Below are positions 31,590-43,801 of a stretch of DNA of 64,000 bases, one piece after another. The notes under the pieces were generated by a model. The model searched no databases. It had not been told where the DNA came from and saw nothing but the letters and a program-made list of their open reading frames with translations. Source of the stretch: Melampsora larici-populina 98AG31. Lineage: Eukaryota > Basidiomycota > Pucciniomycetes > Pucciniales > Melampsoraceae. The first letter of the stretch is position 1; every line of letters starts with the position of its first letter. Position numbers and translations under genes: made by a program. The stretch is from positions 2,987,601 to 3,051,600 of the forward strand of contig NW_006768765.1 of NCBI RefSeq assembly GCF_000204055.1, in the 5' to 3' direction.

Positions 31590-34314
31590 GTTGTGTGTTA
31601 AATTTCACAGCCCCCAATCACTAGTCACTGGCAGGCCAGAGACTACTGCAACTTCAACAAGATTTGAAAATGATCTCAACATAATATCACTGTGGGGCCT
31701 GGGGTCAACTGATGAACTGTTTTTCAGGTTGATGAGACTTTGAGTTGAGCTCAAAGAGACAAATCATATTGGATTGAGCAGTGGTTACCATATTTTCCAA
31801 TGGGTTTGGAGCAAACTATAAAGTCCAAAGTGATTAAAAGAATGTTCAACTTACTCCTCTTATACTCTCTGGAGACCCCTTCAAAGTGCCTACCCACCTT
31901 CTACACAAGGTCTTTGGTGTGTGCATGTCAGCATGCTCCAGGTAGACAGACATGGTGTTGGCTCAGGTTCTCAAGGACATTGGCCAGATGTTCCTCAGTG
32001 GCCATATGGATTTGTGTTCAATCAATTCTTCTACATACAGACCAAACTCAAATCAATGGGCTTATGGAAATTCACAGGTTTTTTTGATTGAGCTGGTTAG
32101 GTTGTGTGACAGAATCACATCCACTCTTGTCACTCAGCTTCCTGGATTTTCATGGTACTGGCACTCCTCTGACAGTTGATAATGTCACATCATATCACAT
32201 TCAAGTAGTCATGGCTGGTGGTCAGGCTGGTGGTCAAGAAGTCCCAATTGACACATCATTTTTCTGTTTGAATTTGGTACCCACTCTTTTCATGGTGGCA
32301 AATCTTCACTGAATGTTCAACAGATGATCCCAAGTTCTGTCAAGCTTCATTGACTTCTGTCACCTAAGACATCCCCAAACTCACTTCACAGCTTTTGTGT
32401 TGATAATACCATGTGTTGGAGAAGAAATTTCAAAGACACGCACTTCCCTGGATTATGCCCAGTGACACTAGCCAAATCCAGATCTAGCAGCAAGAATCTG
32501 GCCTAATTGCCATTGCCTGAGGATACCATCAAGTGTAATCATGCCTGCCACTCAGTCTAAACTCCCTCATCTGCATCTCTGTATCAACTTGACTTTCACT
32601 AGGATCATACATTGTTAGTCTAATAGTTTGTTTCACTTTGGGGTTGAGCAGCTTTTGTTTTCTTGTGTTTCTTATGTGTGATACTGCATGTATGCAGTCA
32701 CTGCAAATGATTTGTATATCCTGAATTTATCCTATCTCAAATGTGACAGTGTGGTGATAAGAACTGTCTCATCATATTGTATTTATTATCAATTATCCCA
32801 TCATCTGTTATGTTCATTGACTGATATAAAGCTCATCTTGAATGTACATGTATTTGAATCAAAGCCCTTATTTTCAATTTGTTTGACTCACAGAGTTGTA
32901 CCAGAAAGTCTTGTCCTACACAGAAATCAAGATTCAGAATGAATAACAATTGGGAATGGGTTTGTTCATAGAAGGTTCAGGCTGCAATCAAATAAAGGTT
33001 CACATATATCAAACTGTCACCATAATATGCTCCACTACTTAGGAATTTGTTCACACAGCTCTAAATCACCACATGGTCTTCTACATCACTCTGATTTCAT
33101 CCTAGCTTACCACTAGCTCCAGCAACCACTGAGATGTCCCCAGAGCCTGCAGAGGGGGGGCTGGCAACTTAAACATACTCCAAAGCCTGATAGGATTTTT
33201 GCTTTGGTGGTGACCATCTCTATACATTGATCTCACCACTTCACACAGTCTGGAACTTCAAGGTGCTCTTGTGAAATATGACAGGCAAATTTTTCCAGTT
33301 CTTTTTCCCTCTTCAGATTGTTCTGAGCTGCTCCAGAACCCAAGAATCAAGCGGATTAATTATTTGATAAATCAAGATACTTGCATACAAATCTGCTGCA
33401 ACTACTTATACATACATATTCATGTGGGTCAAATCAGTTCTTGAGAGCCAGTTGTCACTGCAGTTGTGTGATCAAGATATCCCAAAGTTGCGTTGATTTA
33501 ATCTCATTTCATTGCTACAACTTCTTATCAATGATGCAGAGTTTTGCAGAAAGAATATGCACAAGATACAGAAGAAAATAGCTTTCTGACAATTCCCAAA
33601 CCGGTGTGTGGCAGAGTGTTTGAGGCAGATGGAATCCAAAACAGTCAAGAAACCAAAATTTTGTGTTCTTATCACGCGTGAATTGTGTTTAAGTTGTAAT
33701 TCCCCTCCCACAGGCTTTAGAGAATGTCTGCACTTTGAGGAGGGACTTGGTTAAGTTAGGTTTTCATCCAGTCACAATATCTGGCATCCCATATCTATCT
33801 CAACAAGCCGCTTTTGTGAATTCTAGACTTGACCCTAGGCATAAAAACACACAATTCCTGGGCAAAGGGTTGGGCACGTCTCTGGAGTGCAGACAAACAC
33901 AACAGGGGAGAGCTGACTCCATATATGAGAGTTTGGACCTACTACATATATAAAGGTCTTGTTTGGAGCGATGCACAGCAGTGTCATGTGCGTTCAAAAA
34001 GGAGCTTTGCATGGAGGCCGGCCCCGGGGGACAGCCCTGTGTAAAGCTGGACAGTTTTAGGGTTGGAAAACTGCAAAAACCTATCACGCTCTGTCACGTT
34101 ATATGATTAAATACTGTTGACTGTATTTTAGAAAAAAACATTCGCAAAAAATCCATAAATCCGACTGGAATTACAAAACGAGTTACAAACTACATTTCTT
34201 CAATCTGAATTATTTCGACTCAGCATACTCTCGCCACTTGATCGATTTCCTCAGTTATCCAGCCATTTTGTGTCTCAATTAAAAAATCAACAAAAGTTAT
34301 TGAACATACTCTAG
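31590..34314. other. Repeat-derived DNA without intact genes
   Basis: About 2.7 kb. At 31950-32180 a plus-strand frame reads QVLKDIGQMFLSG ... SSTYRPNSNQ, which faintly resembles a retroelement integrase core before the last catalytic Glu; this is a weak call. At 33738-33760 there is a relict inverted-repeat end. 33790-34090 is open on both strands but not recognisable. Confidence 0.45.
33738..33760 (-). repeat. Possible relict end of the Mutator-type repeat family
   Basis: GAGGGACTTGGTTAAGTTAGG resembles the right-hand terminus of the MITE at 36715-37287 (GAGGGACTTTGTTAAGTTTG) with three differences in its last 20 bases. Confidence 0.5.
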
Positions 34315-35578
34315 ATGTCTTCAATCCTTCCAGTCCTCTCTGGTCCTCCCCAAAATGATCCCAAGTTTATCGGGACTCCAAATAACTCTCCCTCCTTAAC
34401 TTCGGCTTCTTGGTCTGAGCCAAGGAGTCGAACTTTAATCGAATTACTTCAAACTCAAGTTCATTTGGGTAAGCGCTCCGAATCTGGTTTTAGAAGGGAA
34501 GCTTGGGCGGAAGTGACGAGCGAATTCATCAAAAAGTATCACGGTCAATGGACTCGTGAACAACTCAAGAATCATTTTCAAATTGTAAATCAACATGATC
34601 TCATAATGCATTACCGATAACTACAGTATTGATGTTGACTTTATTTTTCGACTCTTTCAGTTAAAATCCCAATATAACACAGTACGCGAACTGCGTTCTC
34701 ATCCTGGTTTCCAATGGGACGATTCAACTCATACGGTCACTGGCTCTGCTGCTGTCTGGGATGAATATCTTAAAGTGAATTTCTTATCTTCACTTTCATT
34801 GTATTCATCATTCACATCTCGCTTACTTTACTATCTTGCCAGGCACGTCCCAAGGCAAAACTGTTCCGCGACCGAGGATTCCCACTTTACGATGTCCTCG
34901 ACAAATTGGTTGGCGAACCCTCAGGATCCGGGCGCAAACGCAATGCCTCCCAAGCATTTGGATCACCATTGCTAGTTCAACCAGATGTTATGGTCAATCC
35001 GCAGCTACCGAGCTCTACCCCCTACAACCCTCACATCATGCAACATGCCGAACTCAATGGTCAGTTATTGTCAACCCTCTCCTAGTTTCCGTCGCTGACA
35101 TACATCGAATCCAGGGTCCTTACCCGTTTCTCACGACTTATCATACGAGAAAGATACCAGTCGACCTCCTGGTGGATCCGACACTGGCTCGACTGATCTG
35201 ATCCACGTTCAGGACCCGAAACGAATGTGCTCTAGCCAGTCCTTTATCCTTACTGAATCACTACAGCAAGCATGTAAGTTGGAAGAAGACCGAATCAAGC
35301 AAGAGGCACACGACGCCTTGGAACGCAGACTAGAAGCTATGATCAGACGCGAAAGATTTCCTAATATGAAGGAAGCACTCCTGATATTTGGAGAAGCGTC
35401 TAAGGAACAATTCGAAAACACATCACAACGTATGGCTGCAGCATGTGTACTACGCTCCGAAGAAAATGCTGCTTTCTTCTGCGCTTTACCAGACGACTTG
35501 AGATGGGATTGGTTAAAAAGTGAAGTGTCTGCCGCTGAGAACCACAATCTGCACCCGATGATTGAAGTTCCGAAATGA
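34315..35578 (+). CDS. Myb/SANT-like DNA-binding domain protein
   Basis: Four exons: 34315-34584, 34661-34774, 34843-35059 and 35115-35578; 354 aa, phases consistent. Residues about 40-150 match the Myb/SANT-like fold (Myb_DNA-bind_3 type): WAEVTSEFIKKYHGQWTREQLKNHFQ, then LKSQYNTVRELRSHPGFQWD, VTGSAAVWDEYLK and AKLFRDRGFPLYDVLDKLVG. A Ser/Pro-rich linker and a charged helical C-terminus (ACKLEEDRIKQEAHDALERR) follow. Such proteins are nuclear DNA binders and are often multi-copy in rusts or linked to DNA transposons. Here it sits between transposon relics, yet its frame is intact. Target genes are unknown. Confidence 0.85.
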
Positions 35579-36714
35579 GATGTGATGGCGTTCTTTTCGT
35601 TCAATGGGTTTTTTTACGAGCAATGATGCAAAAGTTATCGTCAAATTCATTTCATTTTCATCATGTATTTCTTTTGTCTGAGGTAGCTGGCTTTTCTCTA
35701 CACTTATACCAGCAATTGTACACCGATAATGATTCACACCGGAAAGGGGTTTTTCAAAAGTATCGAAACTGTGAAGTTGTCTGCTTTTACCTTTTACGAA
35801 CGGAATCTGGCGTTGCCATTGGGCTGGTATACCACGAGTCATCTTGAGATACTGTATTGGGTTTCGCTATATCCAAAAACAATGTATTCTGCAAGTCTAA
35901 AGATCGATTCCATCTGAGTCACTCATCATCGCGACCCACGTGGATAGCGAGACTCTGGCCACGGGGGCGATTGTTGGGCTAGACTGCATCACATTTTGTG
36001 TATGCAAAAGAGTGGTGCTCTCTGAGTGGTGCAACGTGAAATTGTAAGGCTGGAAAGGATTATCAATGTAGTACCAATCTTCAAAGGATTTTTTTTACCA
36101 AAATAGGGCTCGGGAAACTATGGCTCAGACATGGAGCTACAATTTCCAAGTCAGAGTCTTCTCACAATCAAGCTCATACCGGAGCTTACTTCACAGGGTT
36201 GTCTGATGGCCTTATCAATCTTCACCAACCAAAGTGATCAACAAAACAATTTGGGTAAAATTCTTAGAGCAGCAGGAAAAATGAGGTAGCGATGAATGAC
36301 AAAATGCTACAACTTGTCAGGATTCAATTCATCCATTCCATAATACATAGTTTGTGCATTACATTGGCCAAAACCTTACACCTTGTTCCTTTCGTCTCTG
36401 CTTCTGCATATTCTCATTTGTGATCAAATCAGATATTCCAGAATAACCCCCCCCGCACTCACATTGCAGCTACACAATGATGGCTCAGGAAAAGCATTTG
36501 AGCGCTCATATTTCTGCCAGCCGATTTTTCAATTTGATACCATTATTCTCGTAAATGCTCATCATTGAAGGTAGATTTAGGGAGTCATGATGGTCAACAA
36601 ATCGTTGTTCAGGGATGAGAGTCAAGTATGATGAGATCACCAGCCGGACATCAATTTGGCTGCTTGATCCGATCCGACCCGGCTGAGCACCCTAAGAAAA
36701 CAATGGTTGATTAT
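35579..36714. other. Intergenic, no gene recognised
   Basis: About 1.1 kb between the Myb-like gene and the MITE. No supported feature. Confidence 0.5.
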
Positions 36715-37287
36715 CAAACTTAACAAAGTCCCTCGCCAAAGGCCCGAGCTCCAGCGAGGGACTTACCGCATAAAACAGAATCCTGGCGTGAGAAGTAGCC
36801 TGTATTGGCACAAAAAACGCTACTTTGAATTCTTCGATTTGTTCCTAAATAAACAGGTCTCGGAGGTAAATAAAAGGATGATGGCAAAGATTCATTACAT
36901 ATGAGCCAATTGCAAGCTCCCCCAAATCTGGTCTGGAACTTGGGCTACTGGGGAATCAAAAATGGGTCTGTTTTCATTTTTCAGCAGCGGCGAGCCGGCT
37001 CAAAGCCTGTATTTCTCAGAAAGCGGTCAAAACAATTGATCTTCAACTACTCAAAAAGATAACTTCCCAGCAAGATAGAAAGGCGGTTGCAATTGGTAAA
37101 TATGTAATGGTCCCTGGCCATTTTCTTCTTTCTTTGTTGCAAGACATGTTTATTGAGAGATAAAAAAAACAAACAGATGTAGAGAATTTGGAGCAAATAT
37201 AGCTCACTTCTCACGCCAGGATTTCAGTTTATGCGGTAAGTCCCTCGCTGGGGCTCGGGCCTTTGGCGAGGGACTTTGTTAAGTTTG
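36715..37287. mobile_element. Non-autonomous Mutator-type MITE, 573 bp
   Basis: Terminal inverted repeats of 82 bp (36715-36796 and 37206-37287), starting CAAACTTAACAAAGTCCC, differ at about five positions. The element is flanked by a perfect 9-bp direct repeat GTTGATTAT (36706-36714 and 37288-37296). Long inverted repeats plus a 9-bp target duplication are the hallmark of Mutator-like elements. The 409-bp core encodes nothing recognisable, so it must be mobilised in trans. Each arm contains its own small palindrome AGTCCCTCGC/GCGAGGGACT. It lies 278 bp upstream of the SNF2-type gene start. Confidence 0.9.
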
Positions 37288-37564
37288 GTTGATTATTAGC
37301 AATTTTTAAGAGACTTCAGAGTGAAACGAAATAGGGACGATTTTAAATAAAAGAGTTTAAGAAGAAAATTAAAAGAAATTTCAAAATTAAAGTATTCAAA
37401 TCCACTGAAGCAGATTTTGATAAGACTTTTGTTCACATTAATAATAAATCTGTATACATAGCTCCGTACGGACCGCTCGGCTTGAAAGTTCTTCATCTCC
37501 GTCCTAAATTCTAAAACTACGAATCCAGATCGATTGGTCAACGGTCGAGTGTTGATTGAATCCA

Positions 37565-40500
37565 ATGGCATCTAACCAACAGAATGGATCGAATTTTAAT
37601 CCGAATCCGAATCCGAATCCGAATCCGAATCCGAATCAGATGAATATGAATATGAATATGAGGGAAAGGGTGATAGCATTACAACATGTAAGTTAATCTT
37701 TTCTTCAAATCAAAACCAATCTCAATTCTTCAATAGTTTGAGTATTTATAGAAAAGTTTAAAGCATTTCTCGAGTGCATCTTAAGTACCAGTATGGGTGT
37801 GGTTGTATGAGTGACCATGAGAATAAACCTTCTCTGTGCTTCTTAACTCTTCGAGTTCCATTAGTTTTCTTTATCTGTTCTTCTCGCTCAGTTTTCTAAA
37901 TCCAAGATAGTCAATCTACCATCTCGATCCTATCGCTTGAAACTTCTCTTTTGTACACAAATCAAACTCAATTTAATCTCTTTCTCTCCTACAACTGTAA
38001 CACTCACTCGAACACTAGCGACGTACCACTTTGATCAGTCAGGGTGCTACAGTACAATCCTCAACTGAACTTGCTCAAATCGAAGGTTGGTTTCAAGAGC
38101 TTCAGAAGCAAGCAGTCTTCGCCACCCAACAATCATCAAGACAAACTCAATCACCACAACTTATCTCAAATCTATCACTCTCTGGACCTCCAACTCAAGC
38201 TTCACTTCCTCCTAACTCTACAGCCATGGCCAATCCTCAATCAAACCCAACGGCTCCTCTTGCGTCAACTCTTCCCACTGACACTGCTACCAACATTCAA
38301 TCCTCGATTGCATCACCTCCCCCTTCTGGATTCCCGCTCGATCCTGCTCAGGCTCAACAACTACGAGCGCAGATCATCGCGACTAAAACATTGGCCAGAA
38401 ATTTACCCCTCGATGACTCTCTAAAGCAAGCCATCGGTCCATCTGATCCATCAAGCGAACGGAATCAGTCCGAGGACTCCGCGCGCTCACTCAATGAAGA
38501 GACTGATATGGATTATGTCAATTCTTCAACTTATCCCTACAACGCGTACCTTCATCCAGCAGCTGTTTTACCGAACGGAGCTCCTTACGCGCTGGACTCT
38601 TGGCAAGGATCGAGTCAACAAAATCCAAAGGGTTGGATGGTCCCTAGTCTTTTACCACCTGGACTCGATCTTTACACTTTGAAAGCTGAACGAGAAAAGT
38701 TTATTGAGGGGCGAATCCGATGGGAACTTGGAGAGCTAGAATCTATGAACGCCCGCATACCCGATACGCCCGTTCAACTTGAAGGTTCTTCCACAGCCAC
38801 TTCTCAAAAGCTCAAAAGTCTGATTGCTATCAAATCACTCAGACTCCTACACCGTCAGCGCGCCCTACGCGAAGAAATCGTTACTGGATACAATCAAGCC
38901 ACCAAACTTAGCTTAGTGACAGATCGCACAGCGACCAAACGCCCCAAAAAGCTTACCCTGCGTGATTCTCGCGTCACTGAACAGTGCGAACGACGTCAAA
39001 AGACCGAACGCGAACAACGCGCCAAACAAAAGCATCTTGATTATATCAAAGCTGTTGAGAATCATGCTCATCGTCTCAAATCTGCTCATGCAGAGAGTCA
39101 AGAAGTTTTCAGGAAACTTGGGAAGTCCGTCTTGAAATTTCATGTTGAGGCTGAGAAAGAAGAACAACGAAGGATCGAAAGACTCAGTAAAGAACGTCTT
39201 AAAGCCCTTAAGGCAGATGATGAAGAAGCCTATCTCAAACTCATTGATACCGCCAAAGATACTCGAATCACCCATCTCTTACGTCAAACTGATCAATACT
39301 TGGATTCACTCAGTCAAGCTGTACTTCAACAACAAAACGACGCGGTTCATCGAGACGGTCAAATCGTTGTCAGTGGTGTACAATCAGCGGCAGCAACGAT
39401 CGATGAAAGTGCTTTCGGTGCTGCACCAGTCTTTGATGACGACAAAGCGAACGCAGCCACTGGTGCGGCATCCGGAGACGCTGGTAAAGCTGATTATTAC
39501 AATGTTGCACATCGAATCAAAGAAGAAGTGACGAAGCAAAGTTCACTTCTGACGGGTGGTACCCTCAAGGATTACCAAGTCAAAGGACTACAATGGATGG
39601 TATCTCTTTACAATAACCGACTGAATGGTATCCTGGCTGATGAAATGGCTAGTGACTTCCTCACTCGTAACAGCTTCCTGATCCCATTGTTAACCTGATC
39701 GATTGTTTTGTCTGCATGCAGGGTCTAGGAAAAACCATTCAAACCATATCACTCATCACTTGGCTCATTGAGCACAAGAAGCAACCAGGTCCATATCTCG
39801 TGATTGTTCCCCTTTCCACGATGCCTAATTGGACACTTGAATTCGAAAAATGGGCACCAAGGATCAAAGTGGTTCTCTACAAAGGCTCCCCCAACGTCCG
39901 TAAACAGATTCAAACTCAGCAGCTTCGCAGTGGTCAGTTTCAAGTACTGTTGACGACCTATGAATATATCATCAAAGATCGACCGGTCTTATCTAAGATC
40001 AAGTGGATCCATATGATCATTGACGAGTCAGTTACTCTCTAAATAAGCAGCTATCAAGTGGCAAGACCGAACTCATTACTGATAATACTGATCAAATTTG
40101 TGTATAGGGGACATCGTATGAAGAATACGCAATCCAAACTTTCTCTTACCTTGACCACTCATTACTCCTCTCGTTACCGACTCATCTTGACTGGTACCCC
40201 GTTACAAAACAACTTACCCGAATTATGGGCTCTTTTAAATTTTGTCTTGCCGAAAGTCTTCAATTCAGTAAAATCGTTTGATGAATGGTTCAATACCCCA
40301 TTTGCTAACACGGGTGGTCAAGATAAGATTGAATTGAACGAAGAAGAAGCGATCCTCGTCATTCGTCGTCTTCATAAAGTGCTTCGGCCCTTTTTACTTC
40401 GACGATTGAAGAAAGATGTCGAGTCTGAGTTACCGGACAAAGTGGAGAGAGTGATCAAATGCAAGATGTCAGGCCTACAACTCAAATTGACCAACATGTT

Positions 40501-43056
40501 AAAGATTCACAAGGTGATCTGGACGGATGTTGATAGTTATGCTAACAACCTGAAGGGGAATAATGGGACTGGTGGGATCATGAAAGGTTTACAGAATGTG
40601 ATTATGCAATTCAAGAAGATCTGTAATCATCCGTTTACGTTTGAAGAAGTTGAACGTACCATCAATGGACCTGATAAACCTACCAATGATACCCTTTGGC
40701 GAGCAGCTGGAAAATTTGAGCTCTTGGATCGAGTCTTGCCTAAACTATTTGCGACTGGACATCGAGTATGCAGAAATCTCTTTATTCAGATTCGATAAAT
40801 CAAGGCAATGATGTCAGACTGAAGCTGATGATTTGCTGTTCTTATTTTTGTCAAGGTTCTGATGTTCTTCCAAATGACTCAGGTGATGGATATCTTCCAA
40901 GATTACTGTGCCTATCGTGGAATCAAGAATCTTCGATTAGACGGTATGACGAAACCAGAGGAGCGAGCAGATCTACTCAAGACGTTCAATCATCCACAAT
41001 GTGATATACATCTTTTCATCCTCTCCACTAGAGCTGGTGGATTGGGATTGAATCTTCAAACAGCAGACACAGTTATCATATTTGATTCAGATTGGAATCC
41101 ACATCAAGATCTTCAAGCACAAGATCGAGCACATCGGATCGGGCAAAAGAAAGAAGTAAGGGTCTTGAGATTGATCACGAGTAAAAGTGTAGAGGAACAT
41201 ATCATGAGTAAAGCTCAATTCAAGTTAGATATGGATAAGAAAGTTATTCAGGCTGGTAGGTTTGATCACAAGAGTTCAGCGGAAGAAAGAGAGATGTTCT
41301 TGAGAGAATTACTAGAGGATGATGATAATGAAGAAGAGGGTGATAATGAATTAGGTTAGTCGGTTTCTTTTTAACGTCGCGCATTCCCTCGGGGAAACGA
41401 CTCGTTCTTCTGCGTAGGTGCCAGTGTACTGATGAATTTGTATCATCTGATCGTTGCGCATACACCAGGCGATGAAGAATTGAATGAAATCTTGAAGAGG
41501 TCAGATGAAGAGTTTGAGATCTTTACCAAGATGGACAAAGATCGCACGTTGAACGCTATAGAAGCTTGGAAGCAAACTCCACGTGGTCAGGCCGGTGAAC
41601 CTGTTCCCGAAAGATTGATGACGGTAGAAGAACTCCCGCATGTGTACTCGAAAGAGATTGCCCCACCGGTGGTCGTGGATCCGAATGCAGTAGAGGAGGA
41701 AGAAGGGGAACCAGGAGTGAGGAAGCCTCGAAATAGGAATGCGGTGCATTATGATGATGGTAGGCTAGATTGTAGTATCCATCTACTGAATCGTTGATCG
41801 ATACTAACTGGTGTTTTAATGATGCTCAGGTTTGACGGAAGAGCAGTTCCTGGAAGCTTTAGAAAACGAAGAAGATTTGACAGAAGTAATTGCTAAGAAA
41901 CGAGGTCGAAAAGCAGTTCGATCGGCTAATAGGATGAAGAAGATGGCGTCGGAACACGATGGTGGTGAGATGGATGACGATGAAGAGGAAGAGGAAGACG
42001 ACGAGGATGATGATTTTGTAGGAGAAGGTGGTCGAGGAAGGAGATTGAGTAGAACAAACTCTGGTACTGTCAATTCTCCAGAACCTAACAAGAAACGAAA
42101 ACGTTTGTTTGCGGGTATGTTTGATGGATCAATGGACGGTGAAGAAGAACGCGGCAAAGGAAAGGTGAGAAATTTTTTCTCGCTCGTTTCTTATTTTGGG
42201 GTGACCAAGGTTTGTCTCATTTGTGAATGCTTTTATAGAGTACCAACAAGAAGCGAAAGAATGCACACGAGGACGAAGATGATGGGGTATTGAATGCGTA
42301 TCGAAAAGTGATGAGAGAGTGTTATGATGCGTTGATGAAGCCGATTGCTCCAGAATCTGGGGAGAAAAGGATCAATTTGTTCATTGACCTTGTTCATCGT
42401 AAACAATTTCAAGATTGTGAGTTTGATCTGTTTCATTTCTCTTATATATTTTAACGCTTTGATTCTCATCATTGAACTTTTCTCACTCTTTTCTTTCTAT
42501 CGCTTGGTGATCATTTACTAGATTATCAAATTATCAAAAAACCAATTGCAATGAGACAAATCTCGAAAAACATTCAAAATAAGTACAAAACTTTGAAGCA
42601 ATTCAAAGATGATATCCATTTGATGTTTAACAATGCAAGAACCTACAACGGTACGTTTCTTTGAACTCTTTTGATATATCTTTGTTTGTCGAAATTGAGA
42701 AAAGTTCATTTTTCGGTCTTTCATCTGATCAGAGACGGGCTCATATGTGTATGTTCAAGCTGATGAACTACAAGATTATTTCGACCACGTATTCGAGTGT
42801 AAGTTATCTCGCTTAATGAATATCCATCGGAATTCTTTAGCTAATCTTCTCATTGTTTGTACATTAAGGTTTGGTGGATGAGACTGGAAAGCCACGTTCG
42901 GTTCCATTACCACAAAGACCACCGAATGTGTCAGGATCAGAAGGAGAATCCGATGAAGGATCAGATGAAGAAGAAGATGAAGATGAACAAGCAGAGTTTA
43001 ATGGTGGTAATGAACCAAGAAATAGATTGAACATCAATGGATTAGAAGATGATTAG
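37565..43056 (+). CDS. SNF2/STH1-type ATPase of a SWI/SNF-RSC chromatin remodeller
   Basis: Eleven exons: 37565-37687, 38019-39647, 39722-40026, 40108-40765, 40856-41354, 41469-41759, 41830-42164, 42239-42416, 42522-42650, 42733-42798 and 42869-43056; 1,466 aa. Domains in order: a QLQ-like motif (about 145-180, [19 protein letters not shown]), an HSA region (about 320-400), a SNF2 helicase core with [13 protein letters not shown] (about 576-588), [13 protein letters not shown] and LTGTPLQNN, and the C-lobe with [18 protein letters not shown] and [10 protein letters not shown] SnAC region and a bromodomain (about 1285-1400, [14 protein letters not shown] and ARTYN) follow, then an acidic tail. 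It slides or ejects nucleosomes using ATP. Intron 2 has a GC 5' splice site exactly inside the Walker A motif. Confidence 0.95.
37601..37636. repeat. CCGAAT hexanucleotide microsatellite
   Basis: Six perfect CCGAAT units inside exon 1 of the SNF2-type gene, encoding Pro-Asn dipeptides; three ATGAAT-type units (Met-Asn) follow. Unit-number change would not shift the frame. Confidence 0.95.
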
Positions 43057-43801
43057 ATTTATAAAAGATCATCATTGGTTTTTTTTCTTGGTTTGCGAAA
43101 TGTCAAGTTGGTGAAGGTGTGATATATACAAAAAAAACAAAAAATGGGGTTTGAGGAAATGTGTAGGAGATTTTTTTGGCGCTATAGATAGCGAGATAGC
43201 AATTATAGTGTTTGTATTTATTGTACATCACTCCTTTGAAAGAAAAGCAAAGGAAAACGGTTCTGGTGTAAATCTAGAGTAAAGTGAAGCTCTTGAATAT
43301 AGCTTTTCTGGAATTGAAAGAATTTCTTCTCAACTTGGGTTTGGAGATGTGAGGGTTGTCACATGTGAAAGACTGCTTTATTATCTTTTGTTTGATAAAT
43401 CAGAAGGGCAATCAAAGATTCATGATTAAGTATTTCTGATCAGCCAAAAGTGGAATGATCATTCTCAAGTCCACTTTCTTTGTACAATTGAGCTTTGATA
43501 TCAGTAAGGTTTTGATTAAAATCCTTGTTGATATTCAATTCATGTCTAGGTTTTGAAGGGTTTCGAATTCAACTTTGAAAATCAAATTGTATGATTGGCT
43601 CAAGGGCCTATTAAGGAGCTTTGTTAGTTCATATCACTTGGTATGCGAGATATAAAGTGGACTTTATATATTTGAAAGCACATTCTTATGCTTGATTATA
43701 CTCAAGCTCATTGGTAAGTCATTGAAGATAATTAAAGATATATTATTATGTTACATGCAAAGAATCAGACATTAAACTCAAAACATCATCCTCTCCGTCG
43801 T
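43057..43801. other. Intergenic between convergent genes
   Basis: About 0.75 kb of AT-rich 3' flanks. No gene recognised. Confidence 0.5.

Noticed and set aside
33800..34087. Overlapping frames of 70-95 codons on both strands
   Set aside because: Both strands are open over the same GC-richer segment, with no domain or splice context; treated as repeat-derived DNA.
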